A stretch of DNA of 64,000 bases, from positions 620,001-684,000 of the forward strand of contig NW_020825313.1 of assembly GCF_003286085.1 (NCBI RefSeq), in the 5' to 3' direction. Position 1 is the first letter of the stretch; every line of letters starts with the position of its first letter. The notes under the pieces are model-generated. The model had not been told where the DNA came from. It did not search any database and saw only the letters and a program-made list of their open reading frames with translations. The position numbers and the translations under genes are program-made. Of the stretch, positions 10,129-20,367 are shown piece by piece. This DNA is from Drosophila persimilis (taxonomy: Eukaryota; Arthropoda; Insecta; Diptera; Drosophilidae).

Positions 10129-11136
10129 ATGGAAAGATTCTGGACTGTGGACAATCTAGAGACGGAAGACAAACCACGCACTCGAGTGGAAGCACAGTGC
10201 GAAGCTCATTTTATAGAAAATCTTCAGACAGCTTCAGACGGCCGTTTTATTGTAAGGCTCCCATTTTCCGAACACCCTTCAGCCCTGGGGGAGTCGTTGA
10301 AAACCGCAACAAAAAGATTCCTAGCGTTGGAGCGGCGAAGCTCAACAGAAACTTGGAAGAGTTATGTGGACTTCATGGAAGAGTATGAAGGACTAGGACA
10401 TATGAAGATTGTGCCAGCATCAAAAGCTCCCAAAAGGCACTACTTCATTCCACATCACTGTGTACTTAAACCTGAGAGCACCACCACAAAGCTTCGGGTA
10501 GTATTCGATGCCTCATGCAAATCAACAAGCGGGAAATCTTTGAACGACAGCGAACTTATGTCCATTCTGCTACGATTTCGAATTCATAAGTACGTATTCA
10601 CAGCGGACATAGAAAAGATGTACCGGCAAGTGTGGATGAATCCGGAGGATCAATTCCATCAGATGATAGTCTGGAGAAACAATCCATCCGAAGAGATCAG
10701 GTACTATCGCCTGAGAACAGTAACATATGGGACAACAGCTGCTCCGTTACTAGCAACGAAATGTCTGGATCATTTGGAAATACAATACAAAGACAGACTA
10801 CCAGTAGGATCAACCACATTAAAAACCGATTTCTATGTTGACGACTGTCTAACTGGAGCAAACACGATTCCAGAGGCAATTCATGTTCGACAAGAACTAA
10901 ATAAGATATTGCTACCGTCCGGATTCAAATTGCGCAAGTCGTGCTCCAACAATGGGCAACTTCTCGAAGGAATCCCCAAAGAGGATATAACCGATGTAAA
11001 ACTAGGAGAGACACTAGAGCACTACAGCGTGAAAACTCTGGGTCTCATCTGGATGCCGAAGAAGGATACATTGTGTGGACGAACACAGAAAAGTCAGGCA
11101 CCGGTGGTAGTAAAGGCAAAAATCTTCATGCAATAA
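10129..11136 (+). pseudogene. BEL reverse transcriptase
   Basis: Reading from MERFWTVDN, the frame includes HHCVLKPESTTTKLRVVFDA, FTADIEKMYRQVWMNP (first catalytic Asp) and TDFYVDDCLTGAN (YVDD). Between KSLND and LMSILLRFRIHKY about a dozen residues found in relatives are missing in frame. The enzyme would copy element RNA into DNA in the particle. The ORF is otherwise long and open, but the protein upstream is interrupted. Confidence 0.85.
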
Positions 11137-11223
11137 CTTTGGGAGCTCAAACTGGATTGGGATGACGAATTACCATTACAACACCAAACCGAATGGAAAG
11201 AATACCGCGACGACATACAAACA

Positions 11224-11640
11224 TTGAACAAAATGCAAATTCCCCGGCATATCTACGATGGTAAAATTCCAGTTACCCAAGAACTCCATACGTTTGTAGA
11301 TGCATCACAACGAGCATATGGCGCAGCAGTATATGTACGCGCTACATACAAAAACAACCAAGTGTCAGTAAGACTGCTCTGTTCGAAATCACGTGTGGCG
11401 CCGACAGCCAAACAATCGCTACCACGGTTAGAACTTTGTGCTGCAGTCCTCGGTGCCGAGCTCACAAACCGAGTCCGACAGGATCTGCACATGGACATTA
11501 GCCCGGTTTCAGGATGTTTTTGGGGTGATTCCACCGTTGTGTTATCCTGGATAAACGCATCGTCATCAACATACCATACATTTGTAGCAAATCGAATAGC
11601 CCAAATCCAGGCATTAACAGCATATGGCTATTATCAACCG
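11224..11640 (+). pseudogene. BEL RNase H domain
   Basis: HTFVDASQRAYGAAVYVR (Asp), LPRLELCAAVLGAEL (Glu) and FWGDSTVVLSWI (Asp) give the BEL-type RNase H triad. The sequence leaves this frame after AQIQAL near 11615. The integrase that should follow (about 300 or more residues) is not present, so an internal deletion lies between about 11640 and 11790. Confidence 0.8.
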
Positions 11641-11792
11641 AGAAAGAGGGTCATATCACAGCGATCATCTGACTCAAGCGTACTTAGGACTAATATCACA
11701 ATTAACCCTGCACACAACAACTTTCCAACGAATGCAGTCCGACATATCTGATGTCCTAATCGGTATTCATCATCGGAGAATAATCCCCCCCT

Positions 11793-12657
11793 TTGGTGTC
11801 TCCCGAGCAACTAACAGACCAACTAGACCAGATACGGGATCATTTGCCACAATATCAAATGCTGCCGGTCACAACGAAAGAGGTGATTCAACTATACAGA
11901 ATCATGCGAGCCGAAGGAACCCCGACTGCAAAACACGTCATCTTCAAGTTGACGCTACCGCTGGTCTCAACAGCTCAGCTCGAAGTCTTCAGCATCATCC
12001 CAATTCCGTTTTGGGATTCAACAAGCTGGAGTCTATTTGACCTCAAAACCACCATAGTAACTGTGAACATCCACCGAGACCAGTTCATGGGCACTACCTA
12101 AGAGAAATTCCGACGTTGTCTTAAAGTACACAACGAGGAGTTCATCTGCTTTGACCATCAGACGATCTTCTATGTGCACAATCGCTGTGAGTTTCAGCTG
12201 TTTAACAATAAAACAGAAACACTGTGTCAGGTAACACACACAAAGGCTGACACGGTGTGGCTAAAAACTCAGCATCCAAATAAATGGATCTTCGCAACGC
12301 ATTCTACAACTAAACTTCAAGCAGTATGCAACGGAGTTCCGTCAACCATAACACTGGAAGGAACTGGTCTACTCTCCATGTCCCCTGGTTGCACTGCTCT
12401 CAATACTGAATTAAGCATCAGCACCTTCAGCACCACAATCAGCGAAGTAAAATCGACCTACACTCGGTTTGGTGACGTGATCCCACCGGAGACATCACCC
12501 TCGCCACCAATGTGGCAACTGAAGAACCAGACATCAGACTTTCTTCAAGAACTTGATGATCTACGTCAGCAACTATCAGTCATCAATCATCACGAGCTGC
12601 CACACCATCTCACCACCGTGCAACGATGGTTGAACACAGTTTCAACGGCCGGGAGAA
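11793..12657 (+). pseudogene. Env-like third ORF remnant of the roo-like element
   Basis: Two overlapping frames (11793-12101 and 12174-12686) downstream of the lost integrase match the place and character of the env-like ORF in roo. Visible traits are STAQLEVFSIIPIPFW, repeated Cys residues (CNGVPS, SPGCTALN) and a run ending in LQELDDLRQQLS. No transmembrane segment or signal peptide is visible, the frame is broken near 12102-12173, and the right end runs into the LTR. A membrane-glycoprotein origin is known for this class; activity is excluded here. Confidence 0.6.
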
Positions 12658-13177
12658 TGTTCAGTTGCAGAAATATGCGTAATTAATAGTTTATAATACC
12701 CGTCGGCATAACAAAGTGACACCGTGACACAGTTTTCTATTTAACAATACCTCAATACCTCACGACAACACACTATCCACTGCAGCGAGTTCTGCTGACA
12801 ATGCACTCTCTCCGCAGAGTGCGAAGACAGCGGTGCAATTGCTGACCATCAAAATATCGCAATTGCCCACTAAAATTATCCATAATACACAAAACATATA
12901 TTTTACAGACTCAGCACTATTGTACCTTTTGTTACCTATAAATAAGAATCAATTTTATCAATAATGTCAGTATCAGAAACAGTACTATAACTGCCTGTCA
13001 CTCATCTTCCATCGCAATCATCAGAGGCTGTCGCCGTGTCTTCAGACCCTCCCTTGTGCACCGTAGGATACCCACTCCGCAGTCCAACTGGTTCAAGTTC
13101 TAGTTGCGACGACCAAATTGTAGACGGTTAATGGACCGTATGCAACCCAGCTTCCTACACACATACACACATTAACA
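12658..13177 (+). repeat. 3' LTR of the roo-like element
   Basis: It starts TGTTCAGTTGCAG after a purine-rich CCGGGAGAA tract (the likely polypurine tract) and ends TTAACA. It differs from the left LTR at many positions, including a short deletion in the CCAGACACTAAAATT segment. Confidence 0.9.
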
Positions 13178-13492
13178 CGGTCCATGAGGCGCTCTGTAGT
13201 CGGCTGGTGCAGAACCATCGATTGGCTTGGTCGGTGAGGAGCTCCGCCATGGCTCGCGGCAGGTAGTTCACGTCTACCCCGTATGAGAGAGCACGGCGCG
13301 GCTGAATTTGAGCTCCTCCGCGAAGGACTCCAGCTTCTCTTGGCGGCGTTTATGTATCCAGCCGGTACTCACCCCTGGGATGGCGACAAATTTCCCAGAG
13401 TGGTTCTCGCCAGGCTGCTTCTCTGTGTTTGATTCCATTACTCCGTTCGTTGTCTGCGGTTGCCGTTTCGTTTGGCTCGCGTTTTCTGGCAC
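13178..13492 (-). pseudogene. Gypsy A gag N-terminal fragment
   Basis: On minus, a RRQEKLESFAEEL N-terminus is followed after a small deletion by YGVDVNYLPRAMAELL and ANRWFCTS, the same pattern as the gag of gypsy E (YGLDLNQIPRAMPELL, MWFVANN). This is the Ty3/gypsy retrotransposon gag capsid region. It is cut at 13178 by the LTR of the roo-like element, and its continuation is not found at the other end of that element. Confidence 0.7.
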
Positions 13493-13706
13493 TGGGTCGA
13501 GCTTCGCCGCGGGCGTTTCGAATTTCCCCTCGGTGCTATGGCACCGTTCGCGTTTCTTTGTTGCTGCGCCGCGCTTTCGTTGGCTCGTTGCGCAATTCGT
13601 GCCGTTGGTATTGCGGGAGGTCGGGGTTTTCTTCGGGTTGTGTTTTTCTTGGCCCTCTAGTGGCCGTGGGGTTTTATTCCGCGAGTCCGCGTTGACGTTC
13701 CCTCAG

Positions 13707-13724
13707 GTCCCTGCTCGGGCGCCA
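13707..13724 (-). other. Primer binding site of gypsy A
   Basis: On the minus strand TGGCGCCCGAGCAGGGAC follows the LTR end directly. The same 18 bases occur at 20946-20963. It is very similar to the lysine-tRNA primer sites of gypsy elements and retroviruses. Confidence 0.8.
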
Positions 13725-14450
13725 CTTCTGATGGACCTATTTCAGGCTTTGGTAAACTCAGTCACGTCCAGGGTAAATCCACAAGAAATTTGTAGAAGTA
13801 GATGGAAAAATGAGGGAGACGTCGGGGTTGGCCTATCTTAGGGCTGGTGGACCGGGGCTGGGGCGAGCGCTGCTTGTCGTGTATAACAAACGGCGTGCGT
13901 GGACTTGTGGTGGGGTGGAATGAACTTACGCAGCGTTTGGCGTTTATAACTTGGGTTTATTGTTGGTGAAACTGATAACTTATATTTCTATAGATTCTTA
14001 GCTTAAACGTGCTGACTTATGCTCACGGTCGGGTCTTCTTCGTAAGTTGTCTGCTGGTTTTGGCTGGCGTCTATTTATACGCCTGTGGTTGCTGTGTTAG
14101 CGGGGTCGAAATGTGCTTCCGTTTCGGGTTGCACTTCGCTGTTTTGGCGATCGTGGATTGACCTCGTTTCTGTTTCTGGCGGGTCTGTCGTAAGTTTCCG
14201 CGGTGTCATCTTTCTGGCGTCGATGAACCCGGAAGACCGCGTCTGGCCGGTGGCTTGGTCTGGAGTGGGGGAAGTCCGCGTGACCTGTTGTCTTTGCTCA
14301 GCGTTATAGAGTCGGCGGGTGTCGATCGGTGGCTATGTGTGGAGAGGGGGTGTTGGTAAATAATGTATGCGGGGTGATTTGTGAGATGTTGTAATTTATG
14401 CTTATAATATGTCGGGGGAAGAATTGTATCGAACCCTTTTAGGTTCTTTA
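13725..14450 (-). repeat. Gypsy A 5' LTR (right boundary approximate)
   Basis: Upstream of the PBS on minus, the sequence has promoter and polyadenylation signals in LTR order: TATAAATA at 14072-14079 and AATAAA at 13956-13961, then about 230 bases to the PBS. The outer boundary was not fixed; TGTAAAGAACC near 14455 is a candidate start. No second copy exists in the window. Confidence 0.6.
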
Positions 14451-14857
14451 CAAGACATTATATTGTGCTTCAACCTGAAATGTTAATAAACTAATGGCCG
14501 AAAATGAATGAGGATGAAATGAAAAAAAAAAATAACCAGCCGACCTCCGACTCGTCCAGGCCCAATGACAGGTAGCTGTTTCCCTTGTGTTGGCTAGGGT
14601 TTCCGGGTTCGGGGCGTCGCAGTCAGTGGGAACTGGGAATAGCCACTCCATTGGTGCATAGTCTAGCGGCTGTCAATCAACCCGGCCGAGTGGTTCTCCT
14701 CTGGCGCCGAGGATTCGGGCCTATTCTGCATCGGAATCCTCCTTCTTTGCGCGTTCCACTCCTGCAGTCGAGCGTGCCAGTCCTGAACTGTCGAAACAGT
14801 CCAGGAGGCGAAGTAGCGTAAGATAGCTTTAAGATAACAAAAAAGCATAATTGTCAT
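14451..14857. other. Unassigned, possibly LTR-element 3' coding remnant
   Basis: A minus-strand frame (14857-14663) containing VQDWHARLQEWNAQRRR looks like a decayed pol C-terminus, but I cannot assign it. A short poly-A/T run lies at 14521-14531. Confidence 0.3.
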
Positions 14858-14990
14858 ATCAGTAACCTAACCCAATCCATGCGTTCATATGTATTTGTCG
14901 TCGGGGCAACTTATTAAATTTGTTGCGGCGAGCCCACCGACCGCTGAGCCAGCCAGCTGAATCAGACGAAACAAAGAGGTTCGTTGCAAC
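14858..14990 (+). repeat. Gypsy E 5' LTR, 3' portion
   Basis: The sequence before the PBS ends GTTCGTTGCAAC and must be the end of a 5' LTR. Its start was not located, so the left limit given is arbitrary. Confidence 0.45.
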
Positions 14991-15008
14991 TGGCGCCCAA
15001 CGTGGGGC
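14991..15008 (+). other. Primer binding site of gypsy E
   Basis: TGGCGCCCAACGTGGGGC is the lysine-tRNA-type primer site used by gypsy-group elements. It fixes the element's orientation as plus and the LTR end at 14990. Confidence 0.85.
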
Positions 15009-15071
15009 CTCACGACAAATAAAAGACAAACTGCATTTGGAAAGGACGGTACTGAGTGTGGTATCCCGAGG

Positions 15072-15975
15072 GTGAAAAAAATGAGGAGCCTACGATCGGT
15101 TCATTCGTTGAGGAAGAAGGATTTGGTCCAATGTGCACAGGCGTGCGGGCTTCGATTGGAAGGCACCCTGTCCGAGATGCGCAGGGTATTCAAGGAATGG
15201 TTAGAGCAGCACGGAGAAGATGCGCAGTATGCGGACGCGCTCGAAGGATGGGAAATGAAGGCGGGCAGAGTCTCGCCCTCGGCCCAGATGGAGGACGGAC
15301 CGGATCCATACGAGCGCCCGACGCTGCCGGCGAGTGCGGAGCAGGCAGCGCTGTGGAGCCAGCCACCCGAGTCCCAAGAGGAACTCATTGCGAGCATGGC
15401 AGTCCCGGTGAAAAGCCGATCAGCCAGCAGGCTACGGGCCGAGAGTGGGGAGAGGCCAACTAGGCCGGCCAGAGCAGAGGGGCGCGAGAAACCCACAATG
15501 GTTTTCAGAGGGGTGAGCAGGAGAGGATCATCGGCGGGGACCCGACGAACAGGCTACGAGACCGCCCGGATCGAATTTTGCCCACGTCGCCAAGCAGGTC
15601 AGGGAGTGGTCATTTTGACGGAACGGCAAAACCACTCGAGTTCCTAGAGCAGGTCGAGTGGTCAGCCGGCATGTACGGATTGGACCTGAATCAGATTCCA
15701 CGAGCAATGCCAGAGCTGTTAAAGGGTCGGGCTCTCATGTGGTTCGTCGCCAACAACAGGCAGTGGCGGTCGTGGAATGCCTTTGCAGGTAGCTTCCAAG
15801 CGTACTTCCTTCCGAGGGGCTACTTCGAAAAATTGCTCCAGGAAGTGAGGTTAAGGAAGCAAAAGTGGGGAGAGCCATTCAAGGACTACATGGTGGAGAT
15901 GCAGACCCCCATGTGGCCACTAAAATGCATGCCTGAAGAGCAGTTGGAGCTGATCAGGGACAAAAATGCTCAGAC
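15072..15975 (+). pseudogene. Gypsy E gag, frameshifted and truncated
   Basis: The frame from ATG 15072 has an N-terminal SAP-like helix-turn-helix (SLRKKDLVQCAQACGLRLEG followed by EMRRVFKEWLEQ), then a charged linker. A frameshift near 15600 leads into the capsid region: HFDGTAKPLEFLEQVE, YGLDLNQIPRAMPELL, MWFVANNRQWRSW, FLPRGYFEKLLQEVR, then EQLELIRDKNAQT. It stops at about 15975, where an antisense integrase of gypsy B begins, so the rest of gag and all pol are gone. A SAP-like start is also faintly visible in gypsy A and B gag. Confidence 0.75.
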
Positions 15976-16436
15976 GAAGTCAGTGCATACGATGTCCAGT
16001 GGTTCCTGGGCTTGGCAGGTCTGCATCTACTCTCCTGGTTTGGTTTGACTCACCTTGTACTGATGGCACTTGGTACATTGTAGGATATATCGGGTGACAT
16101 CTCGGTGTAGTCCGGGCCAGTAGTAACTCTGAGCTATCCGTGTCGCTGTCTTCCTGATCCCGAAGTGTCCTTCTGCTCTTCTAGCACGCGTCAGCGATGG
16201 TCCCTGTGGACACATAATTTCCATTGGATGGGGTCTTTTTCGCTTGTTCTGTTGCTGGCCTGTTTGTATATCTGATCGCTCTCAATGATGAACTCCGGAT
16301 GCCCTTCCGGCTGTTCTTGGATCCGCTTGCCGATTCTTTGCAGCCAGGGGCAGGGGCTGCGGTCTTCATCCACTCGCTGCAGGGTCTCTACTGGTTGTTG
16401 GGAGAGGGCGTCAGCCACAACGTTCTGGTTTCCTCG
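15976..16436 (-). pseudogene. Gypsy B integrase N-terminus
   Basis: On minus the sequence gives EGHFGIRKTATRIAQSYYWP, GLHRDVTRYILQCTKCHQYK, a standard HHCC zinc domain, and then EPLDIVCTDF, the first catalytic Asp of the core. A TGA interrupts just after the RNase H domain (near 16439) and a TAG follows KPGE. The remaining core and C-terminus are missing. Confidence 0.75.
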
Positions 16437-17031
16437 TCAGTAGTGGATGTCAAACCTATATTGTTGTAGCTCCAAGGCCCATCGGGCAATGCCTCCCGTT
16501 GGATTATCGATGGAGTTCATCCACTTAAAGGCGAGGTGATCCGTGATTACATCGAAGTGGTATCCTTCCAGAAAGCATCGGAGGTTCCGGATTGTCCAGA
16601 CTATGGCAAGACACTCTTTCTCGGTGGCCGAGTAATTTTCCTCTGCCTTGAGAAGTCGACGGCTTGCGTAGGCGATGAGTCTTTCTGCTCGTTTGATCTG
16701 TTGTGTCAACACTGCTCCGAGGCCATAAGAACTGGCGTCCGTTTGGAGTATGAATCGCTTGGCGAAGTCGGGGCATGCTGGGACTGGTGCTTGCGTGAGT
16801 CTTTCCTTGAGCGTCTCGAACGCCTGTTGTTGTTCGTCTGTCCACTCCCACTTTTGATCCTTTTTGAGCAGGTTGGTCATGGGCTGGACCACCGTGGCGA
16901 AGTTGAGGACGAAACGTCGATACCAGGAGACCATCTGTCGTAGTTATTTCAGGGTGATGGGGGTGATAGTTTCTGGACTGCGCTGAACTTGTCTGAGTCC
17001 GCGTGAATCCCGCGTTCGCTGATGACATGGT
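16437..17031 (-). pseudogene. Gypsy B RT thumb and RNase H
   Basis: HVISERGIHAD, QMVSWYRRFVLNFATVVQP and then LQTDASSYGLGAVL (Asp), YSATEKECLAIVW (Glu) and FDVITDHLAFKWM (Asp) follow the Ty3/gypsy order. One frameshift lies near 16940. It starts immediately at the target-site duplication of the solo LTR and continues the RT reading from 17551. Confidence 0.8.
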
Positions 17032-17550
17032 TGTTCAGTTGTAGAAATATGCTTAATTAATAGTTTAGAATACCCTTCGGCATAACACAGTGACACCGTG
17101 ACACAGTTTTCTATTTAACATGTAATGTAATACCTCACGACAACACACTAGCCACTGCAGTGAGTTCTGCTGACAATGCACTCTTTCCGTAGAGGGCAAA
17201 ATCAGCTGTGCGATTGCTGACCATCACAATGTCGCAATTGCCCACCAGACATATCCATAATACACAAACATATATTTTTGCAGACTCAGCACTTTTGTAC
17301 CTTTTGTTACCTATAAATAAGAATCATTTTTATCAATAAAATCAGTATCAGAAACAGTACCATAACTGCCTATCACTCATCTTCCATCGCAATCATCAGA
17401 GGCTGTCGCCGTGTCTTCAGACCCTCCCTTGCGCACCGTAGGATACCCACTCCGCAATCCAACTGGTTCAAGTTCTAGTTGCGACGACCAAACTGTAGAC
17501 GGTTTATGTACCGTATGCAACCCAGCTTCCTACACACATACACATTATCA
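17032..17550 (+). repeat. Solo LTR of the roo-like BEL element, with target duplication
   Basis: This 519-bp copy of the LTR at 7139-7666 is flanked by ATGGT at 17027-17031 and ATGGT at 17551-17555. The ends are TGTTCAG and ATTATCA. Removing the LTR and one ATGGT makes the gypsy B pol sequence continuous (LVYLDH to VISERGI). Solo LTRs form by recombination between the two LTRs of a full insertion. Confidence 0.93.
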
Positions 17551-18296
17551 ATGGTCGAGGTAGACTAAACTCTTCCTGAAGAAACTACTCTTGTTTCTGT
17601 TCAGTCGGAGGTTCGCCTCTCGCAGCCTCCTGAATACTTCTCGAAGGTTGTCGACGTGTGACGATGATGTCGTCGAGATACGCGAACGCGTACGACTCCA
17701 TGGTGGGTCCGATGACGCTGTCCAAAGCTCGCTGGAACGTCGCTGGGGCTGAGTGACCTTCCACTGGAAGAATCCTCTGCCTGAGACGGTAAATGCTGTT
17801 GCCTCTCTGCTGCCCTTGACCACCAGGATCGGCCAGTACCCTTTTTTGAGATCCAGCGTGGAGATGTAGCGCGTATGACGGAGTCTCTCGAGGATGTGGT
17901 TGATCCGTGGTAGCGGATAGGCATCAGGCACTGAACGGGCATATAGCTGGCCACGTAAATTCGCATCTCCCCGGTCTTCTTTCCTACTAAAACGATCGGG
18001 GCGCTGTGGGGGCTTCCAGATGGTTCGATCCTTCCGTCCCGTAGCAGCTCGTTTACCTGCGCGTTGATGATCTTCTGCATGGCCGGGTTCTTGAGGAAAT
18101 AGCGCTGCATCACGGGCCTGTTGTCTCGCATCGTTATTGTGTGCTCGACGATGTGGGAGCGTTGGGGGTGGTTCGGGGTTCGGGGTTCCAGGGCGGTAAT
18201 GACGGCCGAGATTGCGCTCTCGTAGTCATCCGGGTCGGCTGGGTTTCGTTCCCTAGCTATCTCGGCGTCGGCTAATGGCTCCAGTTGGTAGTCCAT
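17551..18296 (-). pseudogene. Gypsy B reverse transcriptase
   Basis: Motifs in order on minus: HTITMRDNRPVMQRYF, VNELLRDGRIEPSGSPHSAP, YPLPRINHILERL, YISTLDLKKGYW (first Asp), FAYLDDIIV (YLDD, near 17670) and RREANLRLNRNKSSF-like thumb residues. Frameshifts occur near 17940 and 17760. It is a Ty3/gypsy RT by sequence order, and non-functional. Confidence 0.8.
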
Positions 18297-18383
18297 CGTC
18301 GAGGTCTCTCCGGTCTTGCGCGACCCTGTTGGCGATCTCTGCTTTCGCGGCTGACTCGTGTGTGGTGCCTCGCTGCGTGGTTG

Positions 18384-19147
18384 TTACATTGGCCGTGTAT
18401 GCGGCTCGGGTCGATGGTTTTGTGTGTTTTCTTTGCTGTGGGGTGATTCTCGGTCCCGTGCGGTTTCGTAGGCCGATATGAGTTGGGTCAATTCCGTGAG
18501 TGATCGGAAATCCCGTCGGCGCGTGTACATTTGATACTCCAGGCGGAGATTTTCGTAGATCCGCTCGAGCTTCTGTTCCCGAGTATACTGGGCCAGCTGC
18601 ATCATCAACCGTAGCTCCATCAGGTAATCCCAAAAAGATTCTTTGGGCTTCTGCGCCCGACTTTGTATGGTGACTTCCAGACGCTGGAAACATCTGGGGG
18701 CAAGAAGATTTCCAGGTATTCCTTTCGAAAATCCGTCCAATTCTGTCCTTGCATCTGAAAAGTTCGGAATCATCCTTCGGCCTTACCTGTTAGGAGACCG
18801 GAGATGGCTCGGGGAACTGCCCTGGGCTTCCACCGTATGATTCCACTCGCTCAGCTAGCCTTTCGATGAACGCAAGTGGATCCGTGGCTGGATCCTTGGC
18901 TGCTGGGCAGGCTTCCATCTTCGTCCGGCTATCTGGCCCGGGTGACGTGGCTAGGCTCCGGTGGTCCCTGAGGCTCGGTATAATCCCAAAGTGCGTGGCC
19001 AATTCGTCCAGAATTGCTTGCACGGCTTCGGGGTGTGCGGGGCGTGCGATGAATGCGGTGATCCGGCTGTAGTTCCTCTACGGTCCTAGTTTCTCCTAGT
19101 CCAAACTCCTTGGCTAGACTCTGTAGCTTGTCCTTCCTACGGGACAC
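18384..19147 (-). pseudogene. Gypsy B gag
   Basis: It starts MSRRKDKLQSLAKEFGLGET, shifts frame near 19020 to MQAILDELATHFGIIP and DPLAFIERLAERVESYGG, and shifts again near 18780 to the capsid part RCFQRLEVTIQSRAQKPKES, FWDYLMELRLMMQLAQYTRE and LEYQMYTRRRDFRSLTELTQ. No zinc knuckle is clear. It is related to but distinct from gypsy E gag. Confidence 0.65.
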
Positions 19148-19209
19148 TATTCAACGTATGTTCATCTTGGGCCTGGTTACTAACCGGGGCTCCTGTCTGG
19201 GGTCTTGTC

Positions 19210-19375
19210 GGCACGGTACCGGGTCTGGGGTCCTATACCAGAATACACGGCACTGGGTGGATGATCCTGTCGGCACGGTACTGGGGAATGTGATCCTATA
19301 CTAGGATACACAGCACTGGGTAGATTATCCTGTCGAAGGACACGCGGCACGGTACTGGGGAAGGTGATCCTGCTC
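19210..19375. repeat. Tandem repeat, about 62-74 bp unit
   Basis: GGCACGGTACYGGG-GATCCTATAC-GGATACACGGCACTGGG units begin at 19210, 19272 and 19346 (third partial). On minus they encode a repeated LPSAVYPSIGSHS / PPSAVYSGIGPQ-like peptide. Confidence 0.7.
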
Positions 19376-19900
19376 GAAGGCTTTGTGATCACTCTCGTTA
19401 GTTCGTATTATTTCTTCGACTTCTCAGAGGTTCGGTGATAGCCCCCGTCACTTCGTACTATCTGTCCGAAGGCTCGAAAAAACTGTCCCGGCAGGTGTTC
19501 CTGCTCCGCCTTATATTGTCCTTGGCCATGGCTTTGGGACCGACGGCTCCTCTGCCATGTTGCTGTTCCTCTCGGTTCGCCGGCTGTTCCGTCGCTTCTC
19601 CGCTGCTCTATCGCTGCTATTACTACATACAAGTACTTTGGAAAAAAAGGAGCTACTCAGTAGCCGAATGTACACACGGGTACAATGTTTGGTTAATGCT
19701 TATTTTGTTCACTTATCTTGGCTTCCGCCGCGCGACCGCTCTTGTTCGGGGCTTAGAAAGCACTCCCGAGTCTGGCCCGCGCTGGACAGTGCCAGGCCTG
19801 GTTTTTCTTTTCTTTGTCGGCAGCCTCTTTGCCGCTTTGCTGCTTCGTAACCTTCAGTTGCCGGCCTCTGCTCGGCGGTGCATCGGCTGCGTGGTCGTAA

Positions 19901-20090
19901 GAGCGATCGGCGGCTCTCTCCGTTTCTCTCTCTTTCGTGCCTTTCTCTTGGTGTTAGTGATGAGATGCTGCTGTATATGTCCGTCGGCGCTATTGCTTCG
20001 GTTGCGAGGGTGTGAGCGGTCGTTGGCTCTCTCCGCCTTCCTCTCTTCCGTGCTGTTTCTCTTGGTGTTCGTGGTGAGCTGCCGCTGTGC
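19901..20090. repeat. Imperfect direct repeat, 113-bp spacing
   Basis: GAGCGATCGGCGGCTCTCTCCG at 19901 recurs as GAGCGGTCGTTGGCTCTCTCCG at 20014, and both copies continue to TTTCTCTTGGTGTT. This looks like an old tandem duplication. Confidence 0.6.
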
Positions 20091-20230
20091 TGAGCAAGGT
20101 CCATTGATGGTGATGGTCTGGTTGGTTCTTGGTACTGGTTCCGGTTTCGTGTTCTTTTTACACTATTAGTCATAGTAAGTAAAAGACCTCATCGTTTTGG
20201 TTTTTCTTAATCTATTTCTTATTCTTATTG

Positions 20231-20367
20231 GAGATCTATCTACTGGGGGGTAAATACAGATTCATGGTAGTGTTGAAGTAAACAAATGAATTGAAATGAA
20301 ATAATAAGGGTCTGTCCCTTCTGGGGATGGTGTTGCTGTGATGTTTGTGAAGGTTTGTGCCTTCACA
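20231..20367 (-). repeat. LTR-like end shared with 6387-6525
   Basis: On the minus strand it starts TGTGAAGGCACAAACC at 20367. The match to the 6.4-kb copy defines its outer boundary. It may be the LTR start of gypsy B, or of another element lying between. Confidence 0.5.

Larger units (their letters stand above)
7139..13177 (+). mobile_element. Roo-like BEL/Pao LTR retrotransposon, defective
   Basis: The element is about 6.0 kb with two LTRs (528 and 520 bp) starting TGTTCAG and ending TTAACA. Inside are gag (Asp-protease region included), reverse transcriptase, RNase H and an env-like remnant. Integrase is absent and many frames are broken. BEL/Pao members with an extra third ORF resembling env include roo, so this is called roo-like. 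The LTRs differ at many positions. No target duplication is present: the left flank is GGAAC (RpL9 pseudogene) and the right flank CGGTC (gypsy gag). A third LTR of the family stands alone at 17032-17550. Confidence 0.85.
19180..20173 (-). other. Gypsy B 5' region, repetitive open sequence
   Basis: Between the gag start and the LTR-like end, the minus strand stays largely open with Arg/Glu/Ser-rich low-complexity peptide, for example a Met at 20173 followed by about 150 residues. It could be an N-terminal gag extension or an untranslated leader; the two were not distinguished. Two internal repeats are listed separately. No PBS was found. Confidence 0.35.
15976..20367 (-). mobile_element. Gypsy B, Ty3/gypsy element, truncated and interrupted
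   Basis: A minus-strand element runs from an LTR-like start at 20367 through gag (19147-18384), RT (18296-17551), RNase H (17031-16437) and the beginning of integrase (16436-15976). No aspartic protease motif was found between gag and RT. The 3' end is lost at the junction with gypsy E. A solo LTR of the roo-like element splits RT from RNase H. Frameshifts and stops are frequent. Confidence 0.75.

Noticed and set aside
13308..13841. Plus-strand 177-codon frame
   Set aside because: It spans the gypsy A PBS and leader on the opposite strand, so it is an antisense shadow.
19435..20169. Long plus-strand frame of 244 codons
   Set aside because: It lies opposite the GC-rich 5' region and gag of gypsy B, with a Leu/Ser/Arg composition typical of an antisense reading. 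No motif.
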